Shown in pieces: positions 1-6,934 of a stretch of 10,094 bases of DNA; the stretch's first letter is position 1; each line of letters starts with the position of its first letter. Location of the stretch: contig JAFPYA010000332.1 of NCBI GenBank assembly GCA_017412445.1, forward strand, positions 1-10,094, given 5' to 3'. The notes below the pieces were generated by a model that saw only the letters and a program-made list of their open reading frames with translations, did no database searches and had not been told where the DNA came from. The DNA comes from Clostridia bacterium. GTDB taxonomy: Bacteria > Bacillota > Clostridia > Christensenellales > Aristaeellaceae. Made by a program: the position numbers and the translations under genes.

Positions 1-32
1 GCGTCCCGTTGCTTTATAAGGCTTAAGAGGCT

Positions 33-1148
33 TTAATACAGATAGAACTCCCGGCTTTGCTCCTGCCATGCTTTGAGCTTCTCACGGTCGCGCTCTATGA
101 GCTCGCGGCCGCTGAGCTTGCCCAGACGGTATTCGTCGGTGCCTAGCAGGCGGTCTATACTGCCCGTCCACTCGAATTTATCCGGGTACATAGCGCGGAT
201 TTCGTCCATGAGCGTAAGCCCCATGAGCGGGCTGTCGGCAACGGCCGGGTCAAGCAGATGTATCTGCACGCCTGCGCACTGCTGCCCCGCGTGCTTTGAA
301 GCGGTGGGGCAGAAATACGCCTCGCGGAAGTAAAAGCCGGGCAGACGCTTTTCGTTCATGCGGTGTGAAAGCTCGAAAGCGTCGACAAACGGCGCGCCTA
401 TCAGCTCAAAGGGCAGCGCGGTGCCGCGCCCTTCGCTTACATTGCAGCCCTCGAATATGCAGGTGCCGGCGTAAATTTCGGCTGCGCGGGGAGTAGGCAG
501 GTTGGGCGAGGACGGCACGAATATGAGCCCCGTGTCGCCGTAATGCATCTGCCTTTTCCAGCCGCTCATTTTTACCACGGTCAGGTCGAGGTCGAGGTGC
601 AGGTATTGCCTGACCCACAGCGCAAATTCGCCCACGGTCAGCGCATAGCGTGTAGGCATGGGGAAGCGCCCCACGAAGGATGTAAACGCCTCGCCAAGCA
701 TCGTGCCCTGCACCGTTTCTCCGCCCAAGGGGTTGGGTCTGTCGAGCACTGTCACGCTCTTGCCTGCTCTGGCGCAGTCCTGCATAATATCCGACAGCGA
801 GTATATAAACGTATAAAAGCGCGCGCCCGCATCCTGTATGTCATATACCAATGCGTCGAAGGCGTCGAGCGCCTCCTCAGGGGGATGCGTGCTTGCGCCG
901 TAGCAGCTGTACACACTGACGCCCGTGCGCTCGTCTGTAAAGCCATCCACGCGCTCGCCCGCCGGCACGCTGCCGCGCACGCCGTGCTCACAGGCCAGAA
1001 GCGCTGTAAGCCGGTACTTTTCGTTCAGAATGTCGATTGTCGAGCGCATGCGCATATCCACGCCCGTCGGATTTGTCATAAGCGCCACTCGTCTGCCCCT
1101 GATGAGAGCGTCCGCAGTATCTATGTTATCTATGCCGCACTTTATCAT
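33..1148 (-). CDS. namZ: Exo-beta-N-acetylmuramidase NamZ family (DUF1343, GH171)
   Basis: This 371-residue protein belongs to the DUF1343 family, whose characterised members (NamZ) cut terminal MurNAc from the non-reducing end of peptidoglycan fragments. Visible family motifs are CEHGVRG (53-59), YDIQDAGARFYT (102-113), LDRPNPLGG (135-143), a TVGE stretch near 171-174, SPNLPTP (204-210) and EGCNVSEGRGT (223-233) followed by PFELIGAP. I chose the ATG at 1148 because homology begins at MIKCGIDNID and a GGAG (1156-1159) lies 7 nt upstream; an in-frame start at 1205 would lie inside the preceding gene. The start is one base after the stop of the deacetylase gene, so the two are probably co-transcribed and coupled. 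No signal peptide is visible, although Bacillus NamZ is secreted, which suggests action on imported muropeptides. Family assignment is firm; the substrate in this organism is inferred. Confidence 0.9.
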   Translation of the reverse strand: MIKCGIDNIDTADALIRGRRVALMTNPTGVDMRMRSTIDILNEKYRLTALLACEHGVRGSVPAGERVDGFTDERTGVSVYSCYGASTHPPEEALDAFDALVYDIQDAGARFYTFIYSLSDIMQDCARAGKSVTVLDRPNPLGGETVQGTMLGEAFTSFVGRFPMPTRYALTVGEFALWVRQYLHLDLDLTVVKMSGWKRQMHYGDTGLIFVPSSPNLPTPRAAEIYAGTCIFEGCNVSEGRGTALPFELIGAPFVDAFELSHRMNEKRLPGFYFREAYFCPTASKHAGQQCAGVQIHLLDPAVADSPLMGLTLMDEIRAMYPDKFEWTGSIDRLLGTDEYRLGKLSGRELIERDREKLKAWQEQSREFYLY

Positions 1149-1149
1149 A

Positions 1150-1836
1150 TTAAATCTCCGGTTGCACGCGCTTTGAGTATTCGTCCACGGCAAACGCGGT
1201 GGCATAGTCCTTCTTAATCAGCGCCCCGCGCGCCCGCGCAAGACCCTCGTAGTACTGCAGATAGCGGAAATCGCGGCTGTGCTCTGTGAGGTAAAGCTTT
1301 TTGACCGCCTCCTTCCACGTTTCGAAGGTTTCGCTTACGTCGAAATAGGCGTAGGGCACAAAGCCCTCGCTGTCCTCCCAGTTTTCGGCGTAGTACCACG
1401 CGCGAACAGGCGCGGGCGGCAGCGGACGCTCGAACGAGGGCAGCGACGCGAAGAATATGGCGTCGGTCGTGAGCTTGCTTGCGGCGATGTGATCCTTGTG
1501 CATGGAGTTCTTCCAGTGCTGAAGAACGGTTGTAACCTGATACTTGCGCATTATGTCGCCGATTTTGACAGCCAGCTCCTTTGAATAGTCGAGTTCGCCG
1601 TCCGGCGTGTCAAGTACGATGCTTTCGCCGCCAAGAGCCTTGGCAAATTCGGCGGCGCTGTTTATGTTCATTTGCCTGAATTCTTCGGTCGTCATGCCTT
1701 TGGGACAACCGCGCTCGCCCGCGGTGAGGTCGAGAGTGATTACCCTGTCGCCCTGAGCGGCCGCGCGGCTCAGCAGCAGGCCGCACGTAAGCTGCGCGTC
1801 GCCGGTATGAGCGCCGACCGCCATTACAGTCTTCAT
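1150..1836 (-). CDS. PIG-L / LmbE-like N-acetylglucosaminyl deacetylase family protein
   Basis: A 228-residue protein of the PIG-L/LmbE fold, a zinc-dependent family that removes N-acetyl groups from amino sugars (MshB, BshB, GlcNAc-PI deacetylase). The N-terminal metal motif, usually AHPDD, reads AHTGD here: His10 and Asp13 occupy the zinc positions, but Gly12 sits where the family usually has the general-base Asp. The second motif is HKDH (His113-His116), matching the usual HPDH zinc/transition-state histidines. A basic-acidic GERGCPKGMTTEEFRQ stretch (40-55) follows the first strand, as in other bacterial members. The ATG at 1836 has a perfect AGGAGG (1846-1851) 9 nt upstream, lying partly in the 17-nt gap after the acetyltransferase gene. 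It is the middle gene of the operon. Deacetylase activity is uncertain because of the altered motif. Confidence 0.85.
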   Translation of the reverse strand: MKTVMAVGAHTGDAQLTCGLLLSRAAAQGDRVITLDLTAGERGCPKGMTTEEFRQMNINSAAEFAKALGGESIVLDTPDGELDYSKELAVKIGDIMRKYQVTTVLQHWKNSMHKDHIAASKLTTDAIFFASLPSFERPLPPAPVRAWYYAENWEDSEGFVPYAYFDVSETFETWKEAVKKLYLTEHSRDFRYLQYYEGLARARGALIKKDYATAFAVDEYSKRVQPEI

Positions 1837-1853
1837 TATCTGTTGCCTCCTGT

Positions 1854-2846
1854 CTATAGTGCTTTCCTCAGCATTGCAAAGTGCCTTGCTGGTCTGAAGC
1901 CCGTCTTTATGTACAGCCGCTGAGCGTGGTTTTCGGTGCCTGTGAACAGGGACGAATACTTTGCACCGACATTAACGAATTGCTCCATAAGGTCGTTGAA
2001 CAGCACCGTAGCGATGCCGCGCTTTTCGTACACGGGATCGGTGCAAATGCCAGTGAACCAGCCCCGCCCGCTGCTTTCAACGTCTACGGGGCCCGTGAAG
2101 CCCACTATGTGACCGTCATGCCGCGCGGCGAGTATGGGCCGCGGCGCAGGGGAGGAAAGCTCGTCCTTTAGCACCTTGCGCCAGTATTCGCTGCCCACCC
2201 TATCGCACATTGTGTCCCATTCGCACCTTTCGGCAGGATCGTACAGGCCGGCTCTTATACCTTGGGCGGCAAGCTCAGTGCGCTTCTGATCGACGAGCGC
2301 GCTTTTGTGCCAGCCGTCGAGGCTTAAATACATGGCCACCTCGTGCACCGTGTCCCTGTAGCCCTGTGCCTTAAGAAAGCCGTAGGCATCGGAGTTCTCG
2401 TCCACTCCGGGCATGTTGTTGTGCTCGTGGGCGGGCGTGCCGGGTATGAGCCAGTGAAGGTCTATGGGGTTAAGGCTGCTTACGTCTATGCTTGCTTTGC
2501 CGAGCTTCCTAAGCGCATCCTCAAGAGCGCTGAGCAGCGCGGAGCCTATACCCCTGTGCCTATACTGCGGCAATACCATAATGGTTGTCAGGTAGCCGGG
2601 CGTGTTGCTCTCGGTCTCGTTGTTCAAAAAGCTGTGCTTGCGGCAGCCGGCTGTAAAGCCGAGCAGCCTGCCGTCCTCCTCGGCGACGGTGACAAGCTCA
2701 GGCTCATAACAGTCGGTCTTGATGAATTTTTCAGTAAAATAGCCTTCGTCGAAGGGGCGGTAGAGCGTGTCGCCGCATATGCGGCACTCCTCCCACACTC
2801 TGCCCACGCCGGCAAGGTCGCGCGCCTGATACGGACGCAGAACCAT
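1854..2846 (-). CDS. Tandem-domain GNAT family acetyltransferase
   Basis: A 330-residue protein with two GNAT (acetyl-CoA-dependent N-acetyltransferase) domains. The first spans about residues 1-170 and has the acetyl-CoA pyrophosphate loop VLPQYRHRGIGSALL (91-105). The second spans about 185-330, with TDPVYEKRGIATVLF (259-273) and a C-terminal beta-bulge region AQRLYIKTGFRPAR. The linker contains HWLIPGTPAHEHNNMPGVDE (131-150), rich in His, Pro and Asn. An upstream in-frame GTG at 2855 is possible, but it falls inside the Shine-Dalgarno sequence, so I take the ATG at 2846. It is the first gene of the operon with the deacetylase and NamZ. The substrate is not evident from sequence; an amino sugar or glucosaminyl compound is suggested only by the neighbours. 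There is no signal peptide or membrane segment, so it should be cytoplasmic. Confidence 0.85.
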   Translation of the reverse strand: MVLRPYQARDLAGVGRVWEECRICGDTLYRPFDEGYFTEKFIKTDCYEPELVTVAEEDGRLLGFTAGCRKHSFLNNETESNTPGYLTTIMVLPQYRHRGIGSALLSALEDALRKLGKASIDVSSLNPIDLHWLIPGTPAHEHNNMPGVDENSDAYGFLKAQGYRDTVHEVAMYLSLDGWHKSALVDQKRTELAAQGIRAGLYDPAERCEWDTMCDRVGSEYWRKVLKDELSSPAPRPILAARHDGHIVGFTGPVDVESSGRGWFTGICTDPVYEKRGIATVLFNDLMEQFVNVGAKYSSLFTGTENHAQRLYIKTGFRPARHFAMLRKAL

Positions 2847-2849
2847 AAT

Positions 2850-2857
2850 CCTCACCT
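2850..2857 (-). promoter_or_regulatory. Ribosome binding site of the tandem GNAT gene
   Basis: On the minus strand AGGTGAGG lies just before the ATG at 2846, with the GAGGTG part (2853-2858) 6 nt from the start codon. It overlaps the alternative GTG start at 2855, which argues for the ATG. Confidence 0.6.
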
Positions 2858-2873
2858 CGCACAGAATTTAAGC

Positions 2874-2903
2874 TTGACGCATTCATAATTTTGAGAGTAT
2901 AAT
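2874..2903 (+). promoter_or_regulatory. Sigma-70-type promoter for the FAD oxidoreductase
   Basis: A -35 box TTGACG (2874-2879) and a perfect -10 box TATAAT (2898-2903) are separated by 18 bases. The predicted start near 2910 gives a short leader of about 24 nt containing the GGGGGAGG ribosome site (2919-2926), 7 nt before the ATG at 2934. The promoter lies in the gap shared with the divergent GNAT operon. Confidence 0.8.
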
Positions 2904-2933
2904 CATTGTAGCACAAGCGGGGGAGGTTTTTCA

Positions 2934-4283
2934 ATGCTTTATTCAAAACAAATTCCCATTAAATACGATGTTGACATATTCGTGGCGGGCGGCGGTCCCT
3001 CAGGCGTGGCGGCGGCGATAACTGCGGCGCGTCAGGGAAAGACGGTCTTTATTGCCGAGAACAACGGCTGCTTTGGCGGAAGCGGCACTGCGGGCCTCGT
3101 GCCTGCGCTTGCGCAGTTCACAGACGGCGAGCGCTTTTTGGTGGGCGGCGTAGGGCGCGAAATCAGAAACCGCGTAGTAGGGGAGGCCTGCAACTACTCG
3201 CGCGCTTTCATGGGCGTAAAGGTCGAAACGCTCAAAAAGACCTACGACGACATGATCGTGGCAGAGAAGAACATTCGCTTCAGCTTCTTCACGCGCCTGA
3301 TAGACGTTATTGCGACAGACGGACACATAGAAGCGGCTATTCTCGCAGCCAAGAGCGGCATATTCGCTGTGAAGGCCAAAATCTATATCGACTGTACGGG
3401 CGACGCGGACTTAAGCGAGATGGCGGGCGCGGATACTGAATTCGGCGACGAGACGGGCGCAACCATGCCGTCCACCCTCTGCTCTATCTGGTCGGACGTC
3501 GACTACAGTCAAAAGAACGACAAAAACTTTATGGAGACGCTGGAAAAGGCGATTCGGGACGGAGTGTTTTCGGTGGAGGACAGGCACGTGTCCGGCTTTT
3601 TCCCTTATGCTCTTGACAGCTCCGTGGCGGGCGCCAACATCGGCCACTGCTTCGAGGTCGATGCGAGGGACGAGGTTTCGCTCACGAAGGGCATGCTCAG
3701 AGGTCGCTCCTACATGGCGGAGTTCGGCAAATTCTACCGCGAATACATAGGTGGCCCATACAAAAACGCCCATCTGTGCTACACCGCAGACATGCTGGGC
3801 ATAAGGGAATCTCGCCGCGTCGTCACGGACTACAAACTGACCGGCAGCGACTTTTTGAGGCGCGCCACCTTCGAGGACGAAATCGGACGCTACGCCTATC
3901 CCGTTGACATACACATAATGAAGCCGGACAAGGAGAGCTACGACAGATTCCTGAAGGAATACACTCAGGACATGCACTACGGCGTGGGCGAAAGCTACGG
4001 TATACCGTACAGAAGCCTGTTACCTCAGAAGCTTTCAAACGCTCTGGTCGCCGGGCGCTGTATAGGCACCGACAGGCAGATGCAGGCCTCGGTCAGGGTC
4101 ATGCCGGGCTGCTTCATAACCGGCACCGCGGCGGGCATAGCCGCAAGCCTCGCCGTAAAGCACGAGGATACGCGCAAAATCTGCATAGACGAGCTCAAAA
4201 TGCTCATACAGGAGGACTTCGGCCCCGAGCGCACAAAGGACAGCGAGTGCGGCAGCTGCATGGACAGGGTGTACAGGTATTGA
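2934..4283 (+). CDS. FAD-dependent oxidoreductase (FAD_oxidored family, PF12831-like)
   Basis: A 449-residue flavoprotein. The N-terminal Rossmann fold shows the dinucleotide motif VAGGGPSGVAAAITAARQG (17-35), with the strand-end acidic residue Glu42 that normally holds the adenosine ribose. The second FAD-contact motif is DCTGDADLSEMAGAD (153-167), and the C-terminal flavin motif is AGRCIGTDRQMQASVRV followed by GTAAGIAASLA (373-407). This order is typical of the FAD_oxidored family, in which the substrate is usually unknown. A Cys pair near the C-terminus (CGSC, about 440-443) could be redox-active or bind metal, but this is speculative. There is no signal peptide. It is a single-gene transcription unit with its own promoter and terminator, divergent from the amino-sugar operon, so a shared pathway is possible but not shown. 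The ATG at 2934 is supported by GGGGGAGG at 2919-2926. Confidence 0.87.
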   Translation: MLYSKQIPIKYDVDIFVAGGGPSGVAAAITAARQGKTVFIAENNGCFGGSGTAGLVPALAQFTDGERFLVGGVGREIRNRVVGEACNYSRAFMGVKVETLKKTYDDMIVAEKNIRFSFFTRLIDVIATDGHIEAAILAAKSGIFAVKAKIYIDCTGDADLSEMAGADTEFGDETGATMPSTLCSIWSDVDYSQKNDKNFMETLEKAIRDGVFSVEDRHVSGFFPYALDSSVAGANIGHCFEVDARDEVSLTKGMLRGRSYMAEFGKFYREYIGGPYKNAHLCYTADMLGIRESRRVVTDYKLTGSDFLRRATFEDEIGRYAYPVDIHIMKPDKESYDRFLKEYTQDMHYGVGESYGIPYRSLLPQKLSNALVAGRCIGTDRQMQASVRVMPGCFITGTAAGIAASLAVKHEDTRKICIDELKMLIQEDFGPERTKDSECGSCMDRVYRY

Positions 4284-4316
4284 CGCCTTGTACAAAAGCA
4301 TAAACTGAATAACGGC

Positions 4317-4355
4317 ATAAGGGGGTCCGCGCTTAATCGGCGCGGGCCCCTTTAT
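4317..4355 (+). terminator. Rho-independent terminator of the FAD oxidoreductase gene
   Basis: GGGGTCCGCGC (4322-4332) pairs with GCGCGGGCCCC (4340-4350) through 11 pairs including one G-U, around a 7-nt loop TTAATCG. TTTATATTT follows. The A-rich left flank allows a few more A-T pairs. It lies about 35 nt after the stop codon. Confidence 0.9.
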
Positions 4356-4404
4356 ATTTGGTACTGCATAAAATGTTCGCACATGCCGCATGGCGCAAAA
4401 GCAT

Positions 4405-4436
4405 AAAAAGGGGATACCGTATGGCGCCGGCATCCC
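4405..4436 (-). terminator. Intrinsic terminator for the ABC exporter operon
   Basis: On the minus strand GGGATGCCG (4436-4428) pairs with CGGTATCCC (4419-4411) through 9 pairs including one G-U, with an 8-nt loop, followed by CTTTTT (4410-4405). On the plus strand the same position would be an A-C mismatch, so the hairpin fits minus-strand transcription best. It is about 100 nt past the permease stop and faces the terminator at 4317-4355. Confidence 0.7.
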
Positions 4437-4488
4437 AACAGGAGGGTAATAAAAATTGATGCACTGATCAATCATGGGCGTTGTAAGC

Positions 4489-4533
4489 GACTGAAGTCTG
4501 TAAAAAATTCTGTTATAACAGACTACAGTCTGT
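4489..4533. repeat. Nested palindromes built on AGTCTGT/ACAGACT
   Basis: The stretch contains a perfect 7-bp inverted repeat with a 2-bp centre (ACAGACTacAGTCTGT, 4518-4533), an overlapping perfect 14-bp palindrome TCTGTTATAACAGA (4509-4522), and a degenerate copy GACTgaAGTCTGT (4489-4501). AGTCTGT recurs with a 32-bp period (4495 and 4527). Read on the minus strand, just after the permease stop, TCTGTTATAACAGA is followed by ATTTTTT, so part of it may act as a first, weak terminator with competing hairpins. Confidence 0.75.
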
Positions 4534-4534
4534 A

Positions 4535-6934
4535 TTATTCTTCCGTCTTAAGGGCGGAAACCATGTCTATGCGCTTGTTCTTTTTTGCCACCATGAGGCC
4601 TACCACGAGCGATACGCCTACGGTCAGCAATACGGTGAACAGGTAGGTCGTAAGGCTGATAACCATAGACAATTCATATTCTGCGGCCAGCGCCTTAATC
4701 AGGTAGTCGAGCACTGCCGCGCCAAGCGGTATGCCGATTATTATGCCAAGCGCCGTAAGCCAGAGGTTCTGACTTATGAGCAGGCGGCCGATTTTTGCGT
4801 CCTTAAAGCCCACCACCTTGAGCGTCGCCATCTCACGGTAGCGCTCGACGTAGCTCATTACGCCAAGGTTGTAGAGCACAACTATACCCAGCACAATCGC
4901 CGCCAGCACCAGCAGCACTACCATCACGTTCATCAGCTCCATGAACTGATCAAACGAGTCCATAATGGCCTGCTTGGTCTGATAGCTCTGTATGAGCGCG
5001 TTGCCGCTTTCAATCTGCGTTTCGTCGGTGAAAACGGAGGTGACGGTGATGGGAATCCCCTGATTTCTGGCGTAGGATTCGCTCATTATCACGCTTTCGC
5101 TCAGCGAACTGATTACACCTGCTATCTTTACTGTGTACTTATCGTCGCTTCCGTAGGGGGAGAAGCTGAGGGAATCTCCTGCGCCTACGTCAAAACTGCG
5201 CGCTATGCGTGTGCAGATGTATGCGCCGTCGTCAGCGAGCGCCACAGGCGCCATGTCCCCATCCAGAAAGCGCACCTTGTCGCGGGTGATTGAATAAATT
5301 TCAAGTCCGCAGGCCTTGTCCACTATCTGCACGGAGGACTGAGCGCACCAGTCGCCGCCGTACTTTTCACACAGCTCCAGGGCAGCCTGATTGTAGCTTT
5401 CGCGCGCCGTGTCCGAGTCCTCCTCGCTGTAAGCGGTTTCGGTATTCAGGTTTATGCGCACGCTGTAGTTTATGGCGGTGCCGTAGAAGCTGTCTATGAA
5501 GGCGTCCATCGTGTCGCGCATTCCAAGACCGCCCAGCAGCAACACAACGCAGCCGAATATACCGAACAGCGTCATGAACGAACGCGATTTATGGCGGAAG
5601 CAGTCCCTCAGATTCCATTTCGTGCCGAAGGACAGCTTTTTGAAAAGCCGGGTCTCCTCGAGCGCGAGGTGGCGCATCTTTTTGGGAGTGTATGGTCTGA
5701 GTGCATCCGCGGCGGTGCCCTTTAGCATGCGGCGCACGGACATAAAGCCTATAAACACGAGCAGGAGTATTATCGCGGCGATTACCGCCCACGTGAACCA
5801 GGGCGCATGCAGTCTCCAGTAGGGCATGTCTATGTACGTGCCCATCGCGGCGCTTGGGTTCATTATGTACCAGCCCAGCAGATACCCCAGGCCCACTCCG
5901 AGAACGGTGCCTACGAGGCCTATGAACAGGGCAAAGCTGCTGTAATGAACGAGTATGCGCTTATCGCGGAAGCCCAAGGCTTTGAGCGTGCCTATCTGCG
6001 TTTTTTCGTTTGCGGTTATGCGGTGCATGGTCGTGACCATGGTCAGCACGGCGATAGCCAAGAACAGCACCGGAAGCACGCTGCCCATCGTCTTGCCTTC
6101 GTTGATTTCGCCCTGCGTCTCCGCCCACGAGACGGTCTCGGCCTTTGAGGCCACCATGCACGTGCGTCCGAGCGCCGCGTCCGCCTTCTCGACAAACTCC
6201 GCCTTGCTCAGGCCGCTTATTACGTTTATCTGCATGAACAGACGGTTTATGCTGCTTTCGCGCTCACTGGAGATGAGGCCGCCCGCAAGCCTGTAGAGTG
6301 GGTTTTCGTCAAGCACGCGCGCTATCTCCTCATCGACCACTCTTTCAAGAAGCGCGGGGGAGACGTAAGCGAAGCCGCCGGACGAATAGTCGGGCATCAT
6401 CATGCTCTCGTCGACGAGGCAGATCATGTGCTCCCCGGCCTTTATCAGTCCCCTGACCGTGCCGGTGATGGTATAATTCTTGTAGGTTAGCGTCAGGCTG
6501 TCGCCTGTATTTATGCCGTTTGAGGCGGCGTATGAGTCGCTGAGCCACATGCCGTCGGTGCTTTCGGGGTCGTAGGGCTCGCCCTCCATAAGCTTAAAGC
6601 CGCTCACGTTCATGTTTTCGCTCACGGACAGAATCACTATGTCGTCCGTGCCCTCTACGCCCATCGAAATCGACATAAAGCGCGTGGCGTCGTCAACGCC
6701 GTCTAAGGCGCGTATCCTTTCGAGCTCCTCCGCGCTGAAACCCCTTTCGGTATCGTATAAGCGATAATCGGCAAAGCCGGTTTCGTCAAGAAACCTGTTT
6801 GAGTTAACCTGCAGTGTGTACCACTCCATATTGAAGCCCAGAAACACGCCTATGCCCAGCGCAATCATTATGGCCATCGATATGAACTGCGCCTTGTATT
6901 TCAGCAGGGTTCTCAGCAGCTTTTTAAGCATCAT
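4535..6934 (-). CDS. ABC exporter permease, double FtsX-like domain (MacB/LolCE-type)
   Basis: A 799-residue integral membrane protein with about eight membrane segments: roughly 17-36, 284-303, 331-357, 379-400, 452-471, 667-691, 722-745 and 761-783. Two large extracytoplasmic domains (about 37-283 and 472-666) follow TM1 and TM5. Each half has an FtsX-type cytoplasmic coupling segment, NEKTQIGTLKALGFRDKRI (about 309-327) and RYREMATLKVVGFKDAKI (about 698-715), which should contact the ATPase. This two-times-four TM layout belongs to the mechanotransmission-type exporters of peptides, lipids or drugs. No periplasmic-adaptor gene accompanies it, as expected for a Gram-positive cell. The ATG at 6934 overlaps the ATPase stop as TGATG, so translation is coupled; TTG 6940, GTG 6937 and ATG 6931 are in-frame alternatives. 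The substrate cannot be read from the sequence. Confidence 0.9.
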   Translation of the reverse strand: MMLKKLLRTLLKYKAQFISMAIMIALGIGVFLGFNMEWYTLQVNSNRFLDETGFADYRLYDTERGFSAEELERIRALDGVDDATRFMSISMGVEGTDDIVILSVSENMNVSGFKLMEGEPYDPESTDGMWLSDSYAASNGINTGDSLTLTYKNYTITGTVRGLIKAGEHMICLVDESMMMPDYSSGGFAYVSPALLERVVDEEIARVLDENPLYRLAGGLISSERESSINRLFMQINVISGLSKAEFVEKADAALGRTCMVASKAETVSWAETQGEINEGKTMGSVLPVLFLAIAVLTMVTTMHRITANEKTQIGTLKALGFRDKRILVHYSSFALFIGLVGTVLGVGLGYLLGWYIMNPSAAMGTYIDMPYWRLHAPWFTWAVIAAIILLLVFIGFMSVRRMLKGTAADALRPYTPKKMRHLALEETRLFKKLSFGTKWNLRDCFRHKSRSFMTLFGIFGCVVLLLGGLGMRDTMDAFIDSFYGTAINYSVRINLNTETAYSEEDSDTARESYNQAALELCEKYGGDWCAQSSVQIVDKACGLEIYSITRDKVRFLDGDMAPVALADDGAYICTRIARSFDVGAGDSLSFSPYGSDDKYTVKIAGVISSLSESVIMSESYARNQGIPITVTSVFTDETQIESGNALIQSYQTKQAIMDSFDQFMELMNVMVVLLVLAAIVLGIVVLYNLGVMSYVERYREMATLKVVGFKDAKIGRLLISQNLWLTALGIIIGIPLGAAVLDYLIKALAAEYELSMVISLTTYLFTVLLTVGVSLVVGLMVAKKNKRIDMVSALKTEE

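Noticed and set aside
1..32. A possible terminator or start of another gene after namZ.
   Set aside because: Only 32 bases are available, with no convincing hairpin plus T-run and no ribosome site.
543..1217. A 224-codon plus-strand open frame opposite namZ.
   Set aside because: Its composition is rich in Ala, His and Arg, there is no recognisable domain, and it is fully covered by namZ on the other strand.
4293..4407. A 12-bp direct repeat CAAAAGCATAAA at 4293-4304 and 4396-4407.
   Set aside because: It is short and AT-rich, with no associated structure or target-site pattern; chance is likely.
4390..4449. A 19-codon reading frame (MAQKHKKGIPYGAGIPTGG) between the two terminators, and an overlapping 28-codon frame from 4373.
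   Set aside because: There is no ribosome site before either start, and the stretch is already explained by the minus-strand terminator hairpin at 4405-4436.
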